This document shows, in pieces, positions 45,179-52,050 of a stretch of 64,000 bases of DNA. The stretch covers positions 1 to 64,000 of the forward strand of contig JAFUZJ010000053.1 of assembly GCA_017476665.1 (NCBI GenBank), read 5' to 3'. The stretch comes from Lachnospiraceae bacterium. GTDB taxonomy: Bacteria; Bacillota; Clostridia; Lachnospirales; Lachnospiraceae. The position numbers and the translations under genes were made by a program. Every line of letters starts with the position of its first letter. Position 1 is the first letter of the stretch. The notes below the pieces were generated by a model, which was not told the DNA's origin, made no database searches, and was given only the letters and a program-made list of their open reading frames with translations.

Positions 45179-46513
45179 TCAACGAGACAAATTTAATATC
45201 TTTCCATCGCCAACAGAAATTTCATTGCTAATGGGAATCTCAAAATAATGCTCCCCCACCTCATAATACATATCTTCCCCGTCATAAATATAATCACAGA
45301 AATACAGATACAACTCCTCCGCATCCGCAGGCACCAGATACGCCATCTTCCCGCTCGACACCTGATCTCCCGCTACCGTGAATTCCTCCCCGAACATCCC
45401 GTTTGCCTCCAGATCATCACAGCGGAACGAATAGTCCGTATCCCACATCATGACAAAATCATCCCCGAACAGATCCACATCCTCATCAGATAGTTCGCGG
45501 GTGTCAAAGCTCACATCCAGAATCACATACTTCGCCCCCTCCGGCGCCATCTTCGGTCCCACCGCATCCATCCATTCCACATGATCGATCCGGAAATCAA
45601 AATACACCCCGTTCATCGTTTCATCCCATGCATAAGTATAGACCGGCGTTTCCTCGTCCTCATCCACCGGCTCCTCCGGGTAAGTGATGTCCGAGATCGT
45701 GCCCTTGTCAATCTGCGCCGCAAAGCTCTCTGCCGTATGCCCGTACAGATACCCACCGCCACTGGCCATATGAATCGCCACCACCTCGCCATATTTGTCC
45801 ACGATCGGACCACCGCTGGCACCCGTCGTGCCATACTTGGAATCCATCTTAAAGGTCAGCACCCCGTTTCGCGAAGAAACCGCCTCCGCCTCATACACAC
45901 AGTTCTCATGCACATCCTCCGTATCCCACAGACTCGCCAACAGATACAACTTCTCGCCCTTCTGCACCTTCCTGTTAGAGAGCGGCAGCGTCCGCAAATC
46001 CGTCTGTCCCTGCAGCGTAAATGCCGCCACATCCTTTTCGATCTGGGGCACCGCGTCCGCATCCTTGATCACCAGACAATTCTTCAACCTGGCGCCTGTG
46101 TCCTCCCCCGACTTCGCGTAGAAAATCCTGCCGCCCTCGATATACTCCGGCAGCTCCTCACCCGTAAACGTGTCCGCGTCATCCGGCCACAGAAAATGAA
46201 ACGCCGTCACCAACAGCTTCTGCCCATGTTTTTCGGAATCCATGACAAAAGCGGTCCCCGAATCAAACGTCCCGTCCGTCGAATACCAATGCACATGAAA
46301 AGAACACTCCTCCGCCAACTCCTCAATCTCCTCGAAGGTAAGCTCCTGCTTGTCCGACTGCTCCGATCCAGACTGCCCGAACATGCCTCCAAACATCCCG
46401 CTGCCTCCGCCGTTGTCGCCGCCTATACTGCCAGACGAACCGCAGCCCGTAAGCGCTAACGCCGACGCCATTACAATGCCAATTCCACTCAATAACCACT
46501 TTGCTTTCTTCAT
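45179..46513 (-). CDS. Trypsin-like serine protease lipoprotein
   Basis: 444 residues. Lipoprotein signal peptide with lipobox ALTGC (Cys24), then a Gly/Ser-rich flexible segment. A chymotrypsin-type protease domain (about 60-280) has a complete triad: His106 in LLVTAFHFLWP, Asp161 in IEKDVAAFTL and Ser233 in GTTGASGGPIVDKYG. The C-terminal 150 residues form an Ig-like, DUF4352-type domain (GAKYVILDVSFDTRELSDEDVDLFGDDFVM). It would be anchored on the outer face of the membrane. GGGAGG precedes the start. It is the only clear enzyme among the soluble-protein genes here; its target is unknown. Confidence 0.88.
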   Translation of the reverse strand: MKKAKWLLSGIGIVMASALALTGCGSSGSIGGDNGGGSGMFGGMFGQSGSEQSDKQELTFEEIEELAEECSFHVHWYSTDGTFDSGTAFVMDSEKHGQKLLVTAFHFLWPDDADTFTGEELPEYIEGGRIFYAKSGEDTGARLKNCLVIKDADAVPQIEKDVAAFTLQGQTDLRTLPLSNRKVQKGEKLYLLASLWDTEDVHENCVYEAEAVSSRNGVLTFKMDSKYGTTGASGGPIVDKYGEVVAIHMASGGGYLYGHTAESFAAQIDKGTISDITYPEEPVDEDEETPVYTYAWDETMNGVYFDFRIDHVEWMDAVGPKMAPEGAKYVILDVSFDTRELSDEDVDLFGDDFVMMWDTDYSFRCDDLEANGMFGEEFTVAGDQVSSGKMAYLVPADAEELYLYFCDYIYDGEDMYYEVGEHYFEIPISNEISVGDGKILNLSR

Positions 46514-46545
46514 GATTTCCTCCCTTAAAAGCTATAATTAAACTC

Positions 46546-46830
46546 TTAAATTTTCTTATCTCGCACTTCTTTCCATTTCAAGATCAATCCCCGCAATCCC
46601 ATGAGGATCCGCGCCACACCACCTAAAATTGCAATCCAAAAACCCACCTTTGTCAGTTCCTCTCCAATCCCCATATTGACGGCATATTTGATCTGCAATT
46701 CCAACGGCGAATCCTGATAGGGGATGCCTGCCTTTATCACCACATAAAATAAGCCGATAAAAAGCACGATCACTCCTGCCAATGTAATTGCATTGAGAAT
46801 ACTTTTAAAAAAATGTATCACTTGCTCCAT
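46546..46830 (-). CDS. Small two-helix membrane protein
   Basis: 94 residues: an N-terminal helix (ITLAGVIVLFIGLFYVVIKA, about 14-35), a polar loop, and a second helix (VGFWIAILGGVARILMGLRGLIL, about 62-85) with a basic C-terminus (KWKEVRDKKI). GGAGGAGG precedes the start. It ends 33 bp before the protease lipoprotein start and is probably co-transcribed with it. No family recognised; the placement beside a surface protease hints at a membrane partner, which is inference. Confidence 0.65.
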   Translation of the reverse strand: MEQVIHFFKSILNAITLAGVIVLFIGLFYVVIKAGIPYQDSPLELQIKYAVNMGIGEELTKVGFWIAILGGVARILMGLRGLILKWKEVRDKKI

Positions 46831-46848
46831 AGTCCTCCTCCACCAAGA

Positions 46849-47386
46849 TCAATCCCAAACAATTTCCATACATGTATATCCTTCGGGAACATCCGGCACT
46901 TCAAAAAAAATGTTAGCCAACCGCATAAAATCAATGCCCCCTTAAATCAAATTCACTAAAAAAAACAAAATCATTATGTCCCCATGAATACACTATATAG
47001 TAACCATTCCCCATCACATTCGTATCAAGTGATAGATTGCCATGCTCTATCAATTGAATACTTGTACCTGCCTGCTTTTCAACAATACATTCCCACTCCT
47101 CATTTGCATATTGTGCATAATAGGTTCGCAGCTCATCTATTGATAATTCACTTTTAATCAGAATGCCTCCAAGGTACTGCATTCCATTACCATTTCCCAC
47201 CAGTTTCCCCGCTTTCCAAAAACTTTCCATGTATTCTGTATGTTCAGGCAATTCTATTTTCTCAATCACCTTCGCTGTGTTTTTAGCAGTATGATCATTA
47301 ACGAACGGAATGGATATCATAATCCCCAATAAGAAAAGAATAAAAAAAGCCATTACTATTCCAATCATTTTTCCAACATTCTTCAT
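46849..47386 (-). pseudogene. Membrane-anchored hypothetical protein, frameshifted near the end
   Basis: As it stands the frame codes 151 residues (46931-47386). It has one N-terminal helix (MIGIVMAFFILFLLGIMISI) and an outer domain ending FSEFDLRGH and a stop. At the run of five G (46937-46941), removing one G continues the frame as FDLRGIDFMRLANIFFEVPDVPEGYTCMEIVWD before a stop at 46849. That extension is rich in ordered-looking sequence, so the longer form is probably original. GGGGG precedes the start. No family recognised. A sequencing error in the G-run would look the same. Confidence 0.55.
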
Positions 47387-47407
47387 ATTCTTTATTTCCC
47401 CCGATTA

Positions 47408-47915
47408 TTATTCATTAAACAACAGCGGCACGCCCCGCCAAGCCAGCTCCGGCATGACATCCAATCGATTCAGATACACATATATGATCTGGTCATCGCC
47501 CCAAATTCCCGAATCCGGCCTTTTCGTGCACAGTGTAATATGGTAGTACCCCGGCTTTATGGACAGGATCTGTTCCGGCAGCCCCCCCGCTCCACTCCGA
47601 CAGCCAAAACAAATCTATCCTACACAGCTTGTCGTCCTGCAGATCAATCCCTAACCGAATCGCAACATCCTGTTCCTCCAGCAGTTCATCCGTCGGATAA
47701 CCCTCTCGGAATTTCAGGATAAAATCTCCTCCCGTTCCCGTACAGAAACCTACCACATCCCCTTTTTTAATATGCCTCGCCACATCCTCCGGCGCAGAAT
47801 ATTCCTCATCTAAAAAGTTCATTCCCTCCGGAATATCCTTGTTCGTCTCCGGTGAAAAAAATACAATTCCCATACCGTCTATGGATAATGCAATGTCCCT
47901 TTCTTCAAAATTCAT
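47408..47915 (-). pseudogene. Hypothetical protein, frameshifted at a run of seven G
   Basis: The open frame (47493-47915, 140 residues) reads well up to FWLSEWSGG, then becomes unlikely sequence. At the G7 run (47582-47588), one G fewer restores LPEQILSIKPGYYHITLCTKRPD, then DDQIIYVYLNRLDVMPELAWRGVPLLFNE and a stop at 47408. The repaired protein would have about 168 residues, with a beta-rich N-terminus (DGMGIVFFSPETNKDIPEGMNF) and a compact C-terminal domain. It could be a decayed gene, a slippage-controlled gene, or a sequencing error at a homopolymer. No family recognised. Confidence 0.65.
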
Positions 47916-47937
47916 ACAGACTCGAGCCTTCCCTTAA

Positions 47938-48666
47938 CTAATTCTGCTGATTTCCTTTCGCTCCCGCAATTTTCCCGTATCTCTCATAAAAATCTTCCAG
48001 CATATACCCTACCACATATTCTTCCATTCTCTTCGGATCAGTTACTTCATTGGTCACTCCATACCAACCGCTGGCACCTGCCGCATCCCATTTGCACAGG
48101 AAACTCAGATCCATGCTGTCGATCAGCTTCCCCCTGTCCGGTCCTTCCGGCTCTCCGGACTTTCGTGGCTCTTCCATGTCTTCCGGCTCTCCGGACTTTC
48201 CCGAGGTTTCCGGCTCTTCCGCCTCCTCATATCCTGGAAAATCTGCTATGACCTGACCGTCTCTCTGCAAACGGAATTCCATGGACGCGCCGAGAATATT
48301 TTCCACAATCCGCACATCAATATCATACTCCTGTCCGAAATGCGCTTTGACAAACCCGCTTGCCAAAGTCTCTGCAAGCGACTTTGCCGCGGCAATCATG
48401 CGGTTTGTCTCCGTACTGTCATAGGTAACACCACCCTCCGAAGCATCTTCAAAGGAAACCGGATAGTTTTCAAGGAGCGCCTTCAATTCCGGGTGCCGGA
48501 GCGCCTGAACCGTCTCCCCTTTCGCCGTAACCTCCCCGCCGTCTTTCAGTACGATCACCGTGCCGGTTTCCGACGTATGTATGCTGCGTATGTCCCGGTA
48601 CGCTATTTGTTTTATTGAAAACAGCGACTTGATGATCAACTGATCTGCTCCCATAACTAAACGCAT
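47938..48666 (-). CDS. Hypothetical protein with a PH-like N-terminus
   Basis: 242 residues. The first 70 look like a bacterial PH-type beta domain (LVMGADQLIIKSLFSIKQIAYRDIRSIHTSETGTVIVLKDGGEVTAKG). A helical middle follows, then a Glu/Pro/Ser/Gly-rich linker with repeated SGEPE units (about 155-180), and a C-terminal domain with WDAAGASGWYGVTNEVTDPKRMEEYVVGYMLEDFYERYG. Start choice between codons 1 and 5 is open. No catalytic motif. It lies 22 bp upstream of the frameshifted gene at 47408. Confidence 0.6.
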   Translation of the reverse strand: MRLVMGADQLIIKSLFSIKQIAYRDIRSIHTSETGTVIVLKDGGEVTAKGETVQALRHPELKALLENYPVSFEDASEGGVTYDSTETNRMIAAAKSLAETLASGFVKAHFGQEYDIDVRIVENILGASMEFRLQRDGQVIADFPGYEEAEEPETSGKSGEPEDMEEPRKSGEPEGPDRGKLIDSMDLSFLCKWDAAGASGWYGVTNEVTDPKRMEEYVVGYMLEDFYERYGKIAGAKGNQQN

Positions 48667-48764
48667 ACTTCCCTCTGCTAACAGCTTGCATCTTCAATCC
48701 AGCTATACACGGGACTCCGCTCACCCGTTTCAAGAAAATACCTAATAATAGCTTTGACGTCTCT

Positions 48765-49277
48765 TCAACTTTTGAATGCCACTTTCATTTTTTCCATTTG
48801 CTCATAGGGATAATCCATCCAATGCCCTTGATACTCTTCTATATCACACTTACGGAATTCCTCATAAACATTTTTCACAAAATGCTCCAGATCTAAATTT
48901 TCAACAACCAATAAATCCTGCAAGTCATCAAAGAAACCGCGAATCTCTTCATAGGACAGATCGCCTTCAATCGACTGAAAATATCTGCCAAGCATATCCT
49001 CCGCATCCTCCGAATAAGAAACGATTAACCTTACCCGGTTCTCAAACCGATCCATACAGATAAAATACTCTCCCGGTTCCTCATCCCAGATAACACATCT
49101 GTGCTCTGCGCTTTCAGCATACATGTCATAGAGGACTTCTAAGAACTTTCCGGGCGAATCGTTTCCCCATGCATCCGAGGCGGAAATCGTCAGCTTTTCT
49201 GTGCCTTCTCTAAATGAAACATCAAACCACCCCGCATAGATTTGCTTTATTTCAAAATTAACAATGTCCATAACCAT
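48765..49277 (-). CDS. Hypothetical immunity-like protein ending at an in-frame TGA
   Basis: 170 residues, acidic, soluble. The N-terminus is beta-rich (IKQIYAGWFDVSFREGTEKLTISASDAWGND) and a helical C-terminal half is rich in Tyr/Glu/Asp, a look shared with predicted immunity proteins. After the TGA the same frame continues for 28 codons as RDVKAIIRYFLETGERSPVYSWIEDASC before a TAG at 48680. That is protein-like, so the original gene may have been longer (48678-49277). The natural C-terminus could also be the TGA. GAGGAATAGA precedes the start. Confidence 0.6.
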   Translation of the reverse strand: MVMDIVNFEIKQIYAGWFDVSFREGTEKLTISASDAWGNDSPGKFLEVLYDMYAESAEHRCVIWDEEPGEYFICMDRFENRVRLIVSYSEDAEDMLGRYFQSIEGDLSYEEIRGFFDDLQDLLVVENLDLEHFVKNVYEEFRKCDIEEYQGHWMDYPYEQMEKMKVAFKS

Positions 49278-49348
49278 TCTATTCCTCTGTTTGTTCCAGT
49301 TATATGCCCCATGCTCTTTCCAAAAATCATGTCAATGCCAGCAATACG

Positions 49349-50044
49349 CTATATGACAGATTCTCTATGATAATCCGTTACATCCGACTTCAGTTTCCCG
49401 TAAATATTTTCCACAGACGTTCTATCTGATAAGCTCTTTAGTTCCGCATCCGTCATTCCGATTAACTCCAGAAACTCAACCCGGCCATTTGGCGTAGAAA
49501 TTGTTTCCACGGATGGGTCTTTTATGGTGATAAATCCTGTAAGATTTGATTTCTGATTTGCATCAATCCCGGTGGTCTGTCCGGTATAAATGAATTCATT
49601 CGGTCGGAATACCTCCCCTGCCGTAAAAGTAATTCTGGCGACTGTTTGCAGAATTCCACAAATATTCTTGATCTCTGCTTCCTCATTTTCATATTCATCT
49701 TTTTTTAACTTAAATGTAAGCTCATAACCGTAACCGCTTATGTCAAGGTTCTCGCTTTCTTTTCCGTATATTTCGGTTAAGCCAAAAGAAACAAAATGCC
49801 AATAGTCGCCGCCATCGTAAACACTGATCCCATCCAGAGGATCATTTCCCCCAAAGATCCACTTGAGCAATGTCCCATAGTGTTTCGGATTATCCTGATC
49901 CGGGTAAACTCGCAGAAATTCCTTCTCAATTGCTTCCCAGCCTACAGCCTCTACATTCTCGTCATCAGGCGCACTAATTACTATCTTCTCTTCTTTCTGT
50001 TCTTTCTGCTCTTTCTCTTTCTTAAACTTATCAAATAATCCCAT
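49349..50044 (-). CDS. SUFU (suppressor of fused)-domain protein
   Basis: 231 residues. A Lys/Glu-rich leader (MGLFDKFKKEKEQKEQKEEK) is followed by a SUFU-like domain (about 35-215): GWEAIEKEFLRVYPDQDNPKHYGTLLKWIFGGNDPLDGISVYDG, then YWHFVSFGLTEIYG, and GYELTFKLKKDEYENEE. SUFU proteins in bacteria are established members of immunity-protein sets associated with polymorphic toxins. GGAGGAG precedes the start. No toxin gene adjoins it here, which fits an orphan immunity gene. Confidence 0.88.
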   Translation of the reverse strand: MGLFDKFKKEKEQKEQKEEKIVISAPDDENVEAVGWEAIEKEFLRVYPDQDNPKHYGTLLKWIFGGNDPLDGISVYDGGDYWHFVSFGLTEIYGKESENLDISGYGYELTFKLKKDEYENEEAEIKNICGILQTVARITFTAGEVFRPNEFIYTGQTTGIDANQKSNLTGFITIKDPSVETISTPNGRVEFLELIGMTDAELKSLSDRTSVENIYGKLKSDVTDYHRESVI

Positions 50045-50097
50045 TTTCTTTCTCCTCCGTGATCACTTTCGGCTCAGCTAATTCCGTAGCCTTTTCT

Positions 50098-50526
50098 TTA
50101 CTCAATATGCTCCACATGCGCTTTCAAAAACTCAAAATATTTCATCCCGTCATCATTCCCGTCCTCGTCGGGTTCAAATATCTCTCTCCCCTCCAGCATA
50201 TATGCCCTGAGCAGATATTCAATGGCATTCTTCTCGTCGCCGATCTCCAGACAACATTCTCCCAGCCGCAGCATGACAAAGGGATTGGCATACCCCATTT
50301 CAATGCACCAATTCCCCCGCGCCTTGTCAAAACATGCATGTGCCTGCGGATACATTCCCTGCTGAAAATAGACATCTCCGATCGCCGTCAAAAACCAACT
50401 TGTCTCGCTATAACACTGCTACGGCTCCGGTATCAGGTCAAGGGCTTTCTTCCACGCAGAAACCGCCTCGTCATACCGCTCGTCCTCTTCCAACTGATTT
50501 CCTCTCTCTGCCAGTTCGTCCAACAT
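50098..50526 (-). pseudogene. TPR protein interrupted by an in-frame TAG
   Basis: Starting at the ATG at 50526, 3 nt after the upstream stop, the frame reads MLDELAERGNQLEEDERYDEAVSAWKKALDLIPEP. It then meets TAG (50419-50421) and continues in the same frame as QCYSETSWFLTAIGDVYFQQGMYPQAHACFDKARGN, to the end at 50098. The pieces together form a normal TPR protein of about 142 residues with repeat units on both sides of the stop. An ATG at 50391 begins the downstream piece but lacks a good ribosome-binding site. Most simply a nonsense mutation. Confidence 0.7.
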
Positions 50527-50529
50527 TTT

Positions 50530-51870
50530 TCATTTCCACCCCATCTCATACGCAATATAATCCTTGATCCGGAACAATGTGTACAACGGAATGCACCAGA
50601 CATGGGTTTTTCCATCCATATTATCCCCCACATTCTTTAGCGACGTTTTGACCGCCATTTTAGGCTCATATTTATTGCAAAACAAATGCAGGCTCTTGGC
50701 TTTGGTATTATCTGCGGCTTTCACTTCGATAGGGATCAGAACCCCTTCATGATCTGTGATAAAATCAAGTTCCGCATTGGCTTTTGTACGCCAAAAATAA
50801 CAATCCATCTCCATACACCGTAGCTGTGTCATGACATAATTTTCCGTCAATGCTCCCTTAAAATGAATATACGACGCATCACCTTCTATAATTGTCCTGT
50901 AATTTACTTTGGATTTTCTTCTTAGCAATCCTACATCAGACAGATATACCTTGAAATAGGAATGAGCCGCCATCCCTGACAACGGAAGTTCCGGCGTTGA
51001 TACCAAATTCAATTTATAAGCGATTCCTGCATTTACAAGCCATTCCAACGCGTCCTCCAGATCTTTCGCTCTGGCTCCCTGCTTTACATGGGAAAAGATA
51101 AATTTATTATTATCTCTTGCTATCTGGGAAGGAATCGCATCCCAGATTAGTCTTATCTTTGTCGCCGTATCCGGTGATGTGTGCTTACCAAAATCGTCCG
51201 CATAATCCCTTAGAATCCTGTCCTGCACCTCCTCAACCTGCCTGTAATCATGTGTGTCAATCCATGTCTGTACGGCTTCCGGCATTCCTCCAATGATGTA
51301 ATAATTCTTCAAATATTTTTCCAAAGGTACAGTATATAGTTCGGACAGGCTGCGCTCAAACGGCAATTCCCGGACACCGTTAAGATATTTTTCTCCACCG
51401 TCAGCAATCACAAATTCTTCAAAGCTCATTGGATACATTTCCAGACGGTCAACCTTTCCTACAGGGAAAGAAATTCCTTCTTCCCGAAGTGCCACGCCAA
51501 GCAACGAACCTGCGGCAATGATGTGAAGTTCCGGCATATTCTCCGCAAAATACTTAAGCGCACTGATCGCCCGCGGACAATCCTGAATCTCATCCAAGAT
51601 AACCAATGTCCTGCCCGGAATAATCTCCTTGCCATATAGAATGCTGCCAAGCTCTTTGATGATCCGCTGGGTATCAAAATCAAATTCAAAAATCGCTTGC
51701 AGCCCCGTGTTCCCGTCGAAATTGAAATACGCCATTTCTTCAAATTCGCTTTCCCCAAACTGCCGTATCAAATATGTCTTACCACACTGACGGACACCCG
51801 TGATCAACAATGGTTTTCTATTCTTCTTGTTTTTCCATTTCAGCAACTGCTCTCTCGTTTTTCGTTCCAT
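50530..51870 (-). CDS. AAA+ ATPase with DUF4143, copy 2
   Basis: 446 residues from the ATG at 51870 (GAAGGAG upstream). Walker A LLITGVRQCGKTYLIRQFG, Walker B RTLVILDEIQDCPRAISALKYF, sensor LHIIAAGSLLGVAL. The C-terminal DUF4143 domain has YFWRTKANAELDFITDHEGVLIPIEVKAADN, with ELDF and EVKA at the nuclease-like positions. Related to copy 1 but clearly diverged. Its promoter (51919-51947) is overlapped by three 32-bp repeats carrying TTCNATNGAA palindromes. The interrupted TPR gene follows 3 nt downstream. Confidence 0.9.
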   Translation of the reverse strand: MERKTREQLLKWKNKKNRKPLLITGVRQCGKTYLIRQFGESEFEEMAYFNFDGNTGLQAIFEFDFDTQRIIKELGSILYGKEIIPGRTLVILDEIQDCPRAISALKYFAENMPELHIIAAGSLLGVALREEGISFPVGKVDRLEMYPMSFEEFVIADGGEKYLNGVRELPFERSLSELYTVPLEKYLKNYYIIGGMPEAVQTWIDTHDYRQVEEVQDRILRDYADDFGKHTSPDTATKIRLIWDAIPSQIARDNNKFIFSHVKQGARAKDLEDALEWLVNAGIAYKLNLVSTPELPLSGMAAHSYFKVYLSDVGLLRRKSKVNYRTIIEGDASYIHFKGALTENYVMTQLRCMEMDCYFWRTKANAELDFITDHEGVLIPIEVKAADNTKAKSLHLFCNKYEPKMAVKTSLKNVGDNMDGKTHVWCIPLYTLFRIKDYIAYEMGWK

Positions 51871-51918
51871 ACTATCACACTCCTTCAATGAATTCTTAAT
51901 TGAATTTGCTTAATTAAA

Positions 51919-52025
51919 ATTTTAGCATTTTTCAATTGAATAATCAATTGATTAGTGCGTTTTTCGATCGAATAAGTTGATATATATTGCGTTTTTCGAT
52001 GGAATAATTTTTACATTTTGCGTTC
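51919..52025 (-). repeat. Three 32-bp direct repeats with palindromes over the promoter of AAA+/DUF4143 copy 2
   Basis: Units begin GC(A/G)TTTTTC at 51925, 51957 and 51989, exactly 32 bp apart, with a partial fourth at 52020. Each carries a 10-bp element at the same place: TTCAATTGAA (51931-51940), TTCGATCGAA (51963-51972) and TTCGATGGAA (51995-52004); the first two are perfect palindromes. A promoter, TTGATT (51942-51947) and TAAAAT (51919-51924) with a 17-bp spacer, has the first palindrome inside its spacer. This looks like a repression or cooperative-binding array. Confidence 0.8.
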
Positions 52026-52050
52026 TGCCTGTCTCTCCCCTTTATTTTTC

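Noticed and set aside
51919-52025. CRISPR array or plasmid-type replication origin
   Set aside because: Only three units, with related sequence throughout. There is no replication initiator gene, and the units overlap the promoter of an ATPase gene.
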